Counted from the stretch's first letter, positions 32,967-42,511 are shown. The stretch is DNA of 64,000 nucleotides from Vibrio toranzoniae (GCF_024347655.1 NZ_AP025515.1:806001-870000), one strand, 5' to 3'. Numbers and translations: made by a program. Notes: generated by a model from the sequence alone, not told the origin.

Positions 32967-33362
32967 GATTTCTAATCCCTTTAAATTTTTGACGTTGAAA
33001 GGTTAACTAGAATTTGTCATGCAGTTTTATCAATGCGACGAATGGTAATAGCGAGGAGTGAATGGTTGAGTGGAGGTGTGAGTCGTAGGAGCAGCAAACA
33101 AAAAGTACGAGTAGGAGAGGATAAAATGAACGGCTCAAAACACAATATGACATTTTCCAATTAAAGCCTTGATCAGAGCTGACTCATTTCTGCGCCAAAG
33201 TGAGCCAGAGGGCGATTGACTCCCATATTGCATTATATGCATTTTTTTCAGTTGGTTAGGTAGAATACTTGAGATATGCTGAATGTATTAACTCGTGCTC
33301 GCTCGATACTAAAATGTTATATTTACTCTTAATTTAGCGTTATATTTGTTAAGGATATAGAA
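32967..33362. other. Intergenic region between the export operon and the EAL gene
   Basis: 396 bp, divergent, increasingly AT-rich towards the EAL gene. It must hold the promoters of the seven-gene operon (near 32970-33050) and of the EAL gene (near 33240-33350). A purine-rich stretch at 33055-33125 (repeated GAG/GTAGGAG motifs) stands out, but no defined site is recognised. Confidence 0.5.
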
Positions 33363-34130
33363 ATGAAAGAAGAACCTATAATTTATGACAGATTGTCATG
33401 TGATAATTGTTCTGATAAAAGTAAACTTGACTTCGACTTCACAATGGCTTTTCAGCCAATTATCAACTGCAAAACGAATAAAATTTATGGGTATGAAGCT
33501 TTGGTTCGAGGTTTAAACAATGAATCAGCATTTTCAATAATATCTAAAGTAAATGATGATAATCGTTATTTGTTTGATCAACTATGTCGAGTTAAGGCGA
33601 TAGCACTTGCATCCGAATTAAAAATGGATTCAATACTTAGTATTAACTTTCTACCAAATGCTATATACAAACCCGAACGTTGTATTCGAACAACATTAGA
33701 TGCGGCCAATAAATATAACTTTCCAATTGATAAAATAATGTTTGAGTTTACAGAAGTTGAAAAAATTGAAGATGTTAATTTAATTGAAAGTATAGTTGAG
33801 TATTACAGTAAATTAGGATTTAAGACAGCAATTGATGATTTTGGCTCTGGTTACGCTGGCTTAGGATTGTTAGCTGAATTTCAGACCAGTATAGTAAAGT
33901 TTGATATGGAACTCATTCGCAATATTGATAAAGATCACGCTCGCCAATCAATAGTAAAAAACTGCTTAAATATATTTCGTGATTTAAAAACAACCCCTTT
34001 AGCTGAGGGTGTTGAAACTAAAGAAGAATTCACCTGCTTGCGAGATTTTGGCATTGAATTAATGCAAGGGTATTTATTTGCTAAACCAGGCTTTGAAAGT
34101 CTGCCAAATGTAGATTTCAGTAAATTTTAA
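33363..34130 (+). CDS. Stand-alone EAL domain phosphodiesterase (cyclic di-GMP)
   Basis: Protein of 255 residues consisting almost entirely of one EAL domain. Catalytic motifs are intact: YEALVRG (the EAL signature), SINFLPNA, FEFTEVE, IDDFGSGYAGL, VKFDMELI, AEGVET and MQGYLFAKP. It should hydrolyse c-di-GMP to pGpG and so favour motility over biofilm. There is no GGDEF, TM or obvious sensory domain, only about 25 N-terminal residues with a CDNC cysteine pair. The gene is clearly more AT-rich than its neighbours, which hints at acquisition or relaxed codon use. AAGGATATAGAA precedes the ATG. Confidence 0.93.
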   Translation: MKEEPIIYDRLSCDNCSDKSKLDFDFTMAFQPIINCKTNKIYGYEALVRGLNNESAFSIISKVNDDNRYLFDQLCRVKAIALASELKMDSILSINFLPNAIYKPERCIRTTLDAANKYNFPIDKIMFEFTEVEKIEDVNLIESIVEYYSKLGFKTAIDDFGSGYAGLGLLAEFQTSIVKFDMELIRNIDKDHARQSIVKNCLNIFRDLKTTPLAEGVETKEEFTCLRDFGIELMQGYLFAKPGFESLPNVDFSKF

Positions 34131-34330
34131 TTTAGTGTATATATTCGGTAAATATAACAAGTCATTCAAGTAAGAATGCTAAAAGTTTGCTCAGTTCCGC
34201 TCCGCGGTATGTAATATTAACCTACGGAATTTTATATTTAAAAATTTCCTAAACGAGTTCATAATAGTTAGCTCATCAAGATAAGTACTTCTATTGCCTT
34301 ATGAACTCATCTCAATAAAATGTCCGTTTT

Positions 34331-35230
34331 TCAGTATACTGATTTATTTATGTAATAATCCGCAACTTTGATGATCGATTTTTTTACCTGAGCAATCTGT
34401 TTTGAATGTGGACACCAAAGGGATATGGGAATCATTATTTCTTGTTTGATCTCGTCACATTTTACCTCTACCAAGTTTTCAGTCTCATATTCAGACTCAA
34501 TGATAGACTTAGGTAAAAGAGCCCAGCCAAAATTATCTTGGACAAGCTTAACAATGACAGCTAGTTGATCAACATATTCATGTTTCGAAGAAACAACAGC
34601 CTTCTCCGTCATGTTATCGTCGACCATAGATTTCAATACAAACTGGCGTAAAGATTTCATCGTTGAGAGTGTCTCGTTTGTTGGCTTAGCAGATAGTTCA
34701 CTTTCTGCATGAGCAAACGGAACAAAAGGCATATTCCCCAAAAAAGTAAAATCAATACTATTAATCACTTTGCTTTCATATATGTTCACAATCCCAAAAT
34801 GAATACTTCCGTCTTCAATTCCTGCTTTTATTTCTGGTTTCGTTCTGACCAAAAAATTAACGCTCATGGATGGGAAATCTTCATAAAGCTGTCGACGAAT
34901 TTTAGAAACAACGTGATGAGGTAAAAAGCTCGCATAAGCAATCGTCACCGACTCTAACCCGCCAAATGAAAGACTCAATGCAAATCTATCAAGCGTTTTT
35001 GCCTGCTCTAGTATTTGCTTTGCGTAATGATAAAGGAGTACTGCATCTTCAGTGGGTTCGACACTGCGGCTCAACCTATCGAATAAGGTGATCGCTAACT
35101 GGTCTTCTAAACTCGTGATGACTTGTGCAACCGTTGTTCGATGCTTGTTTAATTTTATCGCCGCTTTACTAAAAGCTTGTTGTTCATATACCGCAACGAA
35201 AGTATTTAATTGTTCAAGACTAAAGTTCAT
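34331..35230 (-). CDS. LysR family transcriptional regulator
   Basis: Regulator of 299 residues. The N-terminal winged helix (LEQLNTFVAVYEQQAFSKAA through KHRTTVAQVITSLE) is unusual in having His-Arg-Thr where Ser/Pro is common. The effector domain runs from about residue 90. AT-rich like the neighbouring EAL gene. It is divergent from the barrel-protein gene at 35548 across 317 bp and is its likely regulator (inference). Confidence 0.9.
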   Translation of the reverse strand: MNFSLEQLNTFVAVYEQQAFSKAAIKLNKHRTTVAQVITSLEDQLAITLFDRLSRSVEPTEDAVLLYHYAKQILEQAKTLDRFALSLSFGGLESVTIAYASFLPHHVVSKIRRQLYEDFPSMSVNFLVRTKPEIKAGIEDGSIHFGIVNIYESKVINSIDFTFLGNMPFVPFAHAESELSAKPTNETLSTMKSLRQFVLKSMVDDNMTEKAVVSSKHEYVDQLAVIVKLVQDNFGWALLPKSIIESEYETENLVEVKCDEIKQEIMIPISLWCPHSKQIAQVKKSIIKVADYYINKSVY

Positions 35231-35547
35231 GTTATGCCCTGCGAGCCCTCATATTCGATAATAAATCCTACCACCAGAATCTATATTAACCAATACAGCG
35301 TCTGTTTTTCTTATCAAACAACACACTTCTATCAACATGCTCTAACTTCAATTCTAGATATCTTCCAAAATACACTTTACTAATATATTTTTTACCACGA
35401 GAAACCGCTCTCCCCCCCCTTTCCCGACGCTGTTTGGATGACAATGATGGTTTAAGCCCATCGCTAGCGAGTTAATGAGTCTAAAAACCTTATGTAAAGT
35501 TGCGTCATTGCTTCAGCAACTTAACTTAAATAATTCAGGAACTCCCC
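35231..35547. promoter_or_regulatory. Divergent regulatory region of lysR and the barrel-protein gene
   Basis: 317 bp. Visible elements: a run of eight C at 35412-35419; a perfect 10-bp palindrome TCGCTAGCGA (35461-35470); and a 7-bp hairpin AAGTTGC...GCAACTT (35497-35503, 35516-35522) just upstream of the barrel gene start. Their roles are unknown. Confidence 0.5.
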
Positions 35548-36297
35548 ATGACTACACTCAAAATGACCGCTTTGTCTACGGCTTTACTTGCTACCATTTC
35601 TATTTCAGCATTTGCTGATGACACTCAAAAAGTTGACCCGTCCGATATGACTCGCGCTAGTACTAATATGTATGTGGCAACCAACAACATAGGTGATCTA
35701 AAGCTATCGGGCGCTCTATCATATACTTATGACAATGGGCAGATGTCTATGGTCACATTGGAAGGCTCAATGGATAATGAAGGTAAATATAAAGACAGCC
35801 GAGCTCAATACTTCCATGTGTTCAATGTAAATAATGCCATGACACCTCGTGTAGCCGCATCATTAGATATCATTGATAATGCAAGCTTTACTACAGCTGC
35901 AGTCGGTGGTATTGCTATTTTTAGAACTCCAATAGACTCCCTGACCTTTTTTGGCCGCGCAGCAGTGATGGGCGGTGAATATTCAGACAGTACAACTAGT
36001 GCCTTCGGTGTGAAAGACAATAGCATCGTAGGTGGTATGGCTGCTGCTTATGCAGTTTGGAAGCCGGGCGCCGATGGTACTTACTTTGCAGCCTACCCAG
36101 AATTTACGTACATGGATGGTGATATTGAAACGAGTACTGTTAAAACCACCCTACTCGCAGCAACTCCTTTTTCGGCAGACAAAACACGTTGGGGACAAGT
36201 CAAGGTTGAGAATACTTATGGAAGCATGGAATCAACCAATCAAAAACTAGACATTGACGACACCGTGGTTTGGTTCCAATACAAAGTATTCTTCTAA
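35548..36297 (+). CDS. Exported beta-rich, probably outer-membrane protein
   Basis: Protein of 249 residues with a signal peptide (MTALSTALLATISISAFA). The mature part has repeated amphipathic strands (LKLSGALSYTYDNGQMSMVTL, RAQYFHVFNV, TRWGQVKVENTYG) and ends in QYKVFF with a terminal Phe, as in outer-membrane barrels. No family was recognised. A small barrel of 8-10 strands would fit the length. It is monocistronic, divergent from a LysR gene and followed by a terminator. Confidence 0.75.
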   Translation: MTTLKMTALSTALLATISISAFADDTQKVDPSDMTRASTNMYVATNNIGDLKLSGALSYTYDNGQMSMVTLEGSMDNEGKYKDSRAQYFHVFNVNNAMTPRVAASLDIIDNASFTTAAVGGIAIFRTPIDSLTFFGRAAVMGGEYSDSTTSAFGVKDNSIVGGMAAAYAVWKPGADGTYFAAYPEFTYMDGDIETSTVKTTLLAATPFSADKTRWGQVKVENTYGSMESTNQKLDIDDTVVWFQYKVFF

Positions 36298-36321
36298 AGC
36301 GACCAAAAACCATAATACGTT

Positions 36322-36352
36322 AAAAGGTGAATCGAGAGATTCGCCTTTTTTA
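36322..36352 (+). terminator. Terminator of the barrel-protein gene
   Basis: Arms 36323-36333 (AAAGGTGAATC) and 36338-36348 (GATTCGCCTTT) pair with one G-U, 4-base loop, followed by TTTT. Confidence 0.85.
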
Positions 36353-36521
36353 GTTTTGTTTTCCTTACACCCTCTCACTCTTCTTTATTAAAATAGCCAC
36401 GATTTACTACTCAGTTCGGCCTTACCACAAGCGATAATGGATCGCTCTGTAAATGTAAAGATATAGTGATACTTAATCACGCACTCACAGGGAATCAATA
36501 ACCAAGCTCAGCAAACAAAAA

Positions 36522-36545
36522 AACGCCAGTCAGGCGACTGGCGTT
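36522..36545 (-). terminator. Terminator of the serine hydrolase gene
   Basis: Perfect 10-bp arms AACGCCAGTC / GACTGGCGTT (36522-36531, 36536-36545), 4-base loop. The minus strand continues with TTTTTGTTTGC. It lies 75 bp after the hydrolase stop. Confidence 0.85.
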
Positions 36546-36620
36546 ACAAAAAAATAAAACTTATTCAATGTCCAAACCTATCAATGATTAACCACATTAG
36601 GTGGCAATCACCGTGCATAA

Positions 36621-37904
36621 TTAGCGGCTAAAATATTTAGCAATCTCACGAGCATAAGTTTCTTCTTGGTTTTTACCGTCACTGGTTGAAAAGAAAGATA
36701 TAACTAAATCTTTTTCTGGTGAAATATACATACCTTGACCGCCAACACCTGCCTTGAATAAATCGCCGTCCTCAAAGATTGCATCAAATTGATAACCATT
36801 CTTGATGTTTGTGTCGTTGTAGAAAGAGTTTTCCATCATCTTACCCACATAACCACCACCGTAAGCTTCTGGTTTACCAGAGTCTTGAATTAACGTAATG
36901 ACTTCTTTGCTAACACCACCATTGCCCAACTTTGTGGCTGACGGAGTAAGTAACATACCGAATTTAGTCATATCTTCAATTGTGGTATTCATTGAGAAAA
37001 ACATTAAAGGGTATCCCCCTTGTGGAGAAACAACAGTATAAGCGTCATTATTGGCCCCCATCTTCTGCCACATATCACGACTGACAATCTCATTCATGGG
37101 TAAGTTACGAACGTTCTCAATAAGTCGTGCTAGAACAAACGTATTAATTGAATTGTATTCGAATGTTTTTCCGCCCGGTGCTCTTCGCTTCATTTCAGCC
37201 AGCACTTCAAGTGGGCTTTGGTTGCCTTCACCTTCAAACACACCAATGGAAACCGCCCATTTAAACCAAGGTTGTTCTGGATTTATACGTGAGTCAGCCT
37301 CTGGCTCATCGTGCTCTGTTGCGTTCAAGCCTGTCGCCATATTTGCAGTATCAGAAACGGATACGGTATCCCAGTCAGATCCCTTTAATTCAGGAATGTA
37401 TTTAGAAATAGGATCACTCGGGTTAACTTTACCCTCGTTGACCAATTTAGCCAGCTCGATACCTACTGTGATTTTTGAATTTGAAAACCAATTATGCTTG
37501 TCTGTTTTTCGCATCGTGTTGTAACGCTCAAAGACAACCTCTCCACTCTTAACAACAAGAAAAGCATCGACAGGGTAGGAATCTAGGTGTTCATTTAGAG
37601 TTTTACTCTCACCGTGTACAGCCGCTGATATTTCACCAATATTTTGATCAATTTGATATGGGAATTGATAAACAGGTCCATCACGTTCAATTTGAGCGGT
37701 AGGGTAGAAACGACTTAGGTTCTGCCAAGCAAACTTGGATTGCTCGATAGGAAACTGAAGTTTAACTCGATTGCCTTTTTTCAAGAAAAAGTCATGAGTG
37801 TTGTAAACATCTGTATTTGTAGATAATTCATTAACGCTCTCATTGGCAAACGCTGAGCTTGCAGATAGAGCCGTTACTATGGATATAGCGATTAGGTTTT
37901 TCAT
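36621..37904 (-). CDS. Serine hydrolase, beta-lactamase (class C)/6-aminohexanoate-dimer hydrolase-like
   Basis: Exported protein of 427 residues with a signal peptide (LIAISIVTALSASSAFA). The S-x-x-K motif lies in WFSNSKITVG (nucleophilic Ser plus Lys), the Tyr motif in FEYNSINTFVLARL, and the third motif region reads GVGGQGMYISPEKDLVI. These are the landmarks of penicillin-binding-like esterases/amidases; the NylB-type WFSNSK box makes a true beta-lactamase less likely. ATG 37904 has AGGAAAACC upstream; the frame to 38087 has no signal peptide at its start. Substrate unknown; perhaps an amide or ester of a secreted compound. Confidence 0.88.
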   Translation of the reverse strand: MKNLIAISIVTALSASSAFANESVNELSTNTDVYNTHDFFLKKGNRVKLQFPIEQSKFAWQNLSRFYPTAQIERDGPVYQFPYQIDQNIGEISAAVHGESKTLNEHLDSYPVDAFLVVKSGEVVFERYNTMRKTDKHNWFSNSKITVGIELAKLVNEGKVNPSDPISKYIPELKGSDWDTVSVSDTANMATGLNATEHDEPEADSRINPEQPWFKWAVSIGVFEGEGNQSPLEVLAEMKRRAPGGKTFEYNSINTFVLARLIENVRNLPMNEIVSRDMWQKMGANNDAYTVVSPQGGYPLMFFSMNTTIEDMTKFGMLLTPSATKLGNGGVSKEVITLIQDSGKPEAYGGGYVGKMMENSFYNDTNIKNGYQFDAIFEDGDLFKAGVGGQGMYISPEKDLVISFFSTSDGKNQEETYAREIAKYFSR

Positions 37905-38157
37905 ATTGGTTTTCCTATGGGTATATAAGTGCTGTAGGGCGAACTGAATGCAAAAGCTGCGAGCCAGTTGCCTGTATAAATACAGACACGGTATAAGGAA
38001 AACGGAATAACGCCTCATCGCCTCCGATGGATTGCTTCCATCAAAGATCAAAGTGGGGAGCATGAAAAGAAGTGAGTTAGACGGCACATAGTGAGTCGAC
38101 TGAACCTTACTATTTCCCCGTTAGTCACCCTTTATATTCTAAATTAGTTGATCAGAT

Positions 38158-38766
38158 TTAGTGATAAAGCTCAATATCCGACGCATCAATGACGTATCCA
38201 GTTTGAATATCTTGATTGCCATCAGAAAGTGCAACTGACGTATCAACCGCCCCTGTTTTAATGTTCCCTGTCACCCATACTGGTGTGTATAAACTTTGCA
38301 ATTCATGGCCTTCGGGAAATTCGACCAAAATCGTTTGGTTTACAGGTGGGGGAGGTGTGTGAATGCAAGCCCCTGCAGTTGGCACTAAAATGAACTGCGT
38401 TCCTATTAAGCCTTCCATTTCGAGCGGGACTAAAAACCCGGCTAATTTCATATCGTTAATACTAAGGTCGGGAACAATATCGTTCGTTTGTTGTGTTCTT
38501 TGTACAAGCAGCTCACGTACGTTTAAGCCAAACTTTTCAGCCAATACCACGCGTTGATTGTATCCATCTTTTTCCATTGGACTTAACTGACGAGTTTTTT
38601 GAACAGCCTCGTAGGCGTAAATCTCAGAAAGTAGTGCCTTATTCCCAGGAGAAAGAACCTGATACTGATTCTGCACAGGTCTTAATGACTCCCAAGATAT
38701 CGTTTCAGCCGCTTGTGTGAACAAACTAAAACAGCAAGCCATAACCATTAATAATGTATTTTTCAT
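38158..38766 (-). CDS. DUF3299 family exported protein
   Basis: Protein of 202 residues with a signal peptide (MVMACCFSLFTQAAE). The conserved centre reads KLAGFLVPLEMEG, followed by FILVPTAGACIHTPPPPVNQ, with the Cys-Ile-His and proline run characteristic of DUF3299, and later PVWVTGNI. DUF3299 proteins often accompany ABC permease or periplasmic maturation genes; their function is unknown. Here it lies between two secreted hydrolases on the same strand (93 bp after the M20 peptidase). Confidence 0.82.
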   Translation of the reverse strand: MKNTLLMVMACCFSLFTQAAETISWESLRPVQNQYQVLSPGNKALLSEIYAYEAVQKTRQLSPMEKDGYNQRVVLAEKFGLNVRELLVQRTQQTNDIVPDLSINDMKLAGFLVPLEMEGLIGTQFILVPTAGACIHTPPPPVNQTILVEFPEGHELQSLYTPVWVTGNIKTGAVDTSVALSDGNQDIQTGYVIDASDIELYH

Positions 38767-38859
38767 GTCAATATTTTCTAATAAGAATAAGAGCCAATAA
38801 ACAAATGGCTAAGAAAATCTTAGCCATTGTCTCGTTTATATCATTCAATAATATTTGAA

Positions 38860-40380
38860 TTACAGATTTTCGAGGTTATCCATTAGTTGGTAGAAGAACC
38901 CAATAGAGCGGCCGTATTCTTCAACTAAGATACGTTCGTTCACGCCGTGAAAGCCTTCGAATTCTTTTACGCTTTCTAATTGTATCGCCGTCATTGTATA
39001 TACATCAGGGGCAAAATCTCGGGCTTGGAAGTGCTTAGAGTCTGAACCACCAATAACAAAGAACGGTGAGACAATCAGATCATTACCCCAAGTTTGACGA
39101 ATGGTCTTCTCTAACATGGAGTAGCCTGGGCCACTTGGATCCGCAACATTCGTTGCAGGCGTTGATGCTGATATATCACGAATGGTCATTCTTTCATCGC
39201 CTATCGCTTTCTTCACATGTTCAATAATCACCTCAGGAGTGTCACCCGGCATTGGTCTAAAGTTAACAACAGCGGTGGCTGCTGGCGGTAACACGTTATC
39301 TTTAATGCCGGCATTAAACATAGTTACTGCCGTTGTAGTGTGAAGCATGGCGCGAGTAACCTGATTTTTAGACATGACGTCAATAAACTTTTCCTCTAAA
39401 TCTGTCACTGTATCGTTTTCACCATAAGCTACGGCTTTGTACAGAGGTTGTTGCGCTTCTGGAAGCTCTGGACCCATGTAACGGTATTGATATCTCACCG
39501 CATCATGAATTTTGTAAGGGAATTGCGCTGCTTCAACTTTCTCAACTGCTTTTGCTAACGCGACAATATTCGATTCTTCGCCCGGTTGTGATGAGTGACC
39601 ACCAACACCATTGATAGCAATCTCAAGACTAACGAAGCCTTTTTGGGCAATACCGATTAATGCTGTATTTTCACGAATGCCAGGGAATATTCCAGGGACC
39701 AATGGAGCAGATTCGTCCATAACAAACGCGATTTTTTCATAACGTTGTTCAATGATATCAGCAGCGTGCTTCGCGCCTTCAGGCCCACCTACTTCTTCAT
39801 CGTGACCAAAAACAAACAAAATGGTACGTTCAGGTTGGAAGCCTTCTTTTAGCTTCATTTCAGTAGCTTCTAAAAGTGCCTGAAGTTGGTTTTTATCATC
39901 TAAAGAGCCGCGTCCCCAGATATAACCGTCTTTAATCACTCCTGAAAAGGGCTCTTCTTTCCACTCATCGCGAGACTCTTCCGCAATTGGTACAACATCT
40001 TGGTGCGCCATAAAGATAGCGGGAGCAAGTGATGGATCTTTACCTTCCCAAGTGTAAATTAAGCTGAAAGGACGCGGGTCACCGACTTCTTCTCGCTTAA
40101 GCGTTTTGTGCACTAATGGGTACGATTCTTCAAGAAACTGGTGGTAGTCACGAAAAGCCTGCTCATCAAAATCACTGCGGTCTTGGTTAGAGATAGTTTG
40201 AAACTGAACCGCTTGCGATAAACGTTGCGCAGCGCCTTCTATATCAACTTGAATGTCGACTTTTTCGACACCTTGCATTTGCATCGAACTAAAGTCTTGC
40301 TCATCAGCCCATACTGAAACACTAGCGGTCAATGCCAAAGCAGAAGCGATACTGGTAAAGAGTTTTGATGGTTTTGTCAT
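38860..40380 (-). CDS. M20 family zinc peptidase (PM20D1/carboxypeptidase S-like)
   Basis: Exported protein of 506 residues with a signal peptide (LFTSIASALALTASVSVWA). The metal-binding and catalytic motifs of M20 are present: MAHQDVVP (first His and Asp), GRGSLDDKNQ (bridging Asp), HDEEVGGPEG (catalytic Glu and ligand Glu), and the C-terminal His in GFHGVNER. The dimerisation domain begins near NGVGGHSSQP. Length and motifs match the PM20D1 branch, which makes or hydrolyses N-acyl amino acids, rather than DapE/ArgE. It is probably the first gene of a unit with DUF3299 and possibly the serine hydrolase. Confidence 0.9.
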   Translation of the reverse strand: MTKPSKLFTSIASALALTASVSVWADEQDFSSMQMQGVEKVDIQVDIEGAAQRLSQAVQFQTISNQDRSDFDEQAFRDYHQFLEESYPLVHKTLKREEVGDPRPFSLIYTWEGKDPSLAPAIFMAHQDVVPIAEESRDEWKEEPFSGVIKDGYIWGRGSLDDKNQLQALLEATEMKLKEGFQPERTILFVFGHDEEVGGPEGAKHAADIIEQRYEKIAFVMDESAPLVPGIFPGIRENTALIGIAQKGFVSLEIAINGVGGHSSQPGEESNIVALAKAVEKVEAAQFPYKIHDAVRYQYRYMGPELPEAQQPLYKAVAYGENDTVTDLEEKFIDVMSKNQVTRAMLHTTTAVTMFNAGIKDNVLPPAATAVVNFRPMPGDTPEVIIEHVKKAIGDERMTIRDISASTPATNVADPSGPGYSMLEKTIRQTWGNDLIVSPFFVIGGSDSKHFQARDFAPDVYTMTAIQLESVKEFEGFHGVNERILVEEYGRSIGFFYQLMDNLENL

Positions 40381-40691
40381 GATTTGAAGCCTTAATTAGA
40401 TGAAAAGTAAATCTGTGTTTTGGTTTATGCGGTAATTATTAACCAACAATACAGACCAAACCAATCTCTAGCGATGGACTACACCCATCAGAAGACGTCG
40501 GGAACAGTTTTTACAGTCTCGGAAATGATCCAAGCTCATCTTGTGATATGAGATTTGCAACAAGATTTTGTTCGACGGTGAGTTTCAGAACAAACGCTTC
40601 TTTGTATTTCTAAGTTATCTTAGGCAAAAAAATAGCCGCTAATCAGCGACTATTTTAGTTATCTAAGCGAAGCTTCTATTACTTCGACTTT
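40381..40691. other. Intergenic region, one terminator
   Basis: 311 bp between the M20 peptidase start and the dehydrogenase stop. Apart from the hairpin at 40626-40656 and the expected peptidase promoter near 40390-40480, I see no gene or repeat. Confidence 0.5.
40626..40656 (-). terminator. Terminator of the LysR-dehydrogenase unit
   Basis: Arms AAAAATAGCCGCT and AGCGACTATTTT pair with one mismatch, 4-base loop. On the minus strand the 3' arm ends in a long T-run. Confidence 0.8.
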
Positions 40692-41567
40692 CTACTTCTT
40701 CGTCTCTTCAACCACGGCTTTCATCAAAACTGAGGTATCCATACGGCCTTGTCCTTCAGCAGACAGTGCCTTGTATGCGTTGTTAGTCTTTTCCGTCAAC
40801 GGCAGTTGGATACCTTGGCGATCTGCTTCATCTAAACAAAAACCTAAGTCTTTGATCATCCAATCAATGGCGAAGCCGAAATCGAATTTATCTTGCGTCA
40901 TTGTGGTAGCGCGGTTTTCCATCTGCCATGAACCTGCTGCACCGTTTTTAAGGCAATCAACCAGAGTTGGGATATCCAAACCTGATTTTTCAGCAAGCAC
41001 TAAACCTTCAGATAAGCCGTTCAATACACCCGCGATGCAGATCTGGTTAACCATTTTCGCGCGTTGGCCTTGGCCGACTTTACCCATCAGAACTGACGAT
41101 TTACCGTAAGCTTCAAATACAGGTTGAAGGTCGTTGAATAGCGCTTGCTCACCACCACACATGATGGTTAACACGCCATTTTCTGCGCCCGCTTGGCCAC
41201 CAGACACTGGTGCATCCATAAAGCGAACACCTGCTTTCTTCGCAGCTACTTCAAGCTCTTCAGACAGGACCGCTGACGTTGTGGTGTGGTCGACAAGAAT
41301 CGCGTTTGGCTTCATTGCCGCCAGTGCGCCTGTTTCGCTGGTTGTCATGCTGCGCACGTCGTCATCGTTACCTACACAAACCAATACAACGTCAGCTTCT
41401 ACGACACACTCAGCAACAGATTCTGCCGCTTTACCTTGGTGTTTATCAGCCCAGTCTAATGCTTTGCTATGAGTGCGGTTAAATACCGTCACCTCAAAAC
41501 CGGCTTTGACTAGGTGGGCCGCCATTGGGAAACCCATGACACCTAGCCCGATAAAACTTACTTTCAT
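40692..41567 (-). CDS. 3-hydroxyisobutyrate dehydrogenase-family NAD(P) oxidoreductase
   Basis: Beta-hydroxyacid dehydrogenase of 291 residues. N-terminal Rossmann motif GLGVMGFPMAAHL, the DHTTTSAVLSEEL substrate loop, DAPVSGGQAGAENGVL, and the catalytic Lys in GQRAKMVNQ. It could act on 3-hydroxyisobutyrate, tartronate semialdehyde or succinic semialdehyde; the exact substrate cannot be assigned. AGGAGAAAG precedes the ATG, which overlaps the TGA of the upstream LysR gene by 4 bp, so regulator and enzyme are coupled. Confidence 0.9.
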   Translation of the reverse strand: MKVSFIGLGVMGFPMAAHLVKAGFEVTVFNRTHSKALDWADKHQGKAAESVAECVVEADVVLVCVGNDDDVRSMTTSETGALAAMKPNAILVDHTTTSAVLSEELEVAAKKAGVRFMDAPVSGGQAGAENGVLTIMCGGEQALFNDLQPVFEAYGKSSVLMGKVGQGQRAKMVNQICIAGVLNGLSEGLVLAEKSGLDIPTLVDCLKNGAAGSWQMENRATTMTQDKFDFGFAIDWMIKDLGFCLDEADRQGIQLPLTEKTNNAYKALSAEGQGRMDTSVLMKAVVEETKK

Positions 41568-42511
41568 TTCTTTCTCCTTTTCATTTGACTGAACTCATCA
41601 CTATGAACTGATTGAAAACATTCAATCAAAGCGTCGATGAGCAAGGTCAATGCCTTCGGCTGATATTTTCTTTCTTTGTACACTAAATACGCTTGGCGAT
41701 CACCCCGATGATACTCGGGGAGCACTTGAATCAGGTTCATTTCCGGGGAAACATGACGAAAAGGTAATGAGGCGACACCCAATCCCTTTTGCGCTGCAGC
41801 TGCCACTGCATGAATGTCATTAACAATAAACTTAGGTTTAATCGTCACCATTTGCTCTAAGCGGTCGGATTTGTACAGCGGCATGTCAAAAACTTCATCC
41901 ACACTAATCCACGATTGTTGTTCTAGATCACCCGGCTTTTTAATAGCCTCGTGGGAATCCAAATATTCTGGACTCGCAAAAAAACCGTGCTTGGCCTTAA
42001 ACAATTGTCGCGCAATCATTCCGTCCATGTCAGATATTTGAAATGTGATCAACAGATCGCGATCAGTTTCAGGGACCACTTGCTGCTGACTCAGAATAAG
42101 ATTGAGCTGCACGTTCGGATACTGAGTGAGGTATTGCTCGACAGTCGGACGAAGAAATCCACTATAAAAGGCATGAGGCACCGCGAGCTTTATCTTACCT
42201 TGGATTGCATCACGCTCTTCAAGCAAGCAGCTAAAGCCTTGATGCAGAGATTCCATGCCACTGCTCAGCGCTGAGAAGGCCACCTCTCCATCTTTAGTGG
42301 CCACCAGCTCCCGTCCTTTCTTTTCCAAAAGACGGATGCTCAGGCGCTCTTCCAAGGCGGTTAACCGGCGCGACATGGTCGACACAGGCAACTGAAGTCG
42401 CTTAGATGCCGATAACAACGACCCCTCTTCTACCACAGTACAAAACAGGAATAGATCATCAATATTTCCAAATATGGAACTCATACTTCTATATGTGCCT
42501 ATTTTTCTCAT
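41564..42511 (-). CDS. LysR family transcriptional regulator
   Basis: Regulator of about 306-315 residues with a winged helix (DDLFLFCTVVEEGSLLSASKRL, PVSTMSRRLTALEERL) and an effector domain. Two starts are possible: ATG 42511 and ATG 42484 (MSSIFGN); neither has a strong ribosome site, and the second fits the family's usual N-terminus better. It overlaps the dehydrogenase gene it probably controls and is divergent from a DUF2798 gene. Confidence 0.9.
   Translation of the reverse strand: MRKIGTYRSMSSIFGNIDDLFLFCTVVEEGSLLSASKRLQLPVSTMSRRLTALEERLSIRLLEKKGRELVATKDGEVAFSALSSGMESLHQGFSCLLEERDAIQGKIKLAVPHAFYSGFLRPTVEQYLTQYPNVQLNLILSQQQVVPETDRDLLITFQISDMDGMIARQLFKAKHGFFASPEYLDSHEAIKKPGDLEQQSWISVDEVFDMPLYKSDRLEQMVTIKPKFIVNDIHAVAAAAQKGLGVASLPFRHVSPEMNLIQVLPEYHRGDRQAYLVYKERKYQPKALTLLIDALIECFQSVHSDEFSQMKRRKK

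Noticed and set aside
37051..37524. 157-codon open frame on the plus strand
   Set aside because: Antisense to the serine hydrolase, whose motifs are intact; composition and lack of motifs mark it as a shadow.
36621..37904. Antibiotic-resistance beta-lactamase
   Set aside because: The WFSNSK box and overall layout favour an esterase or NylB-type amidase, so no resistance role is claimed.
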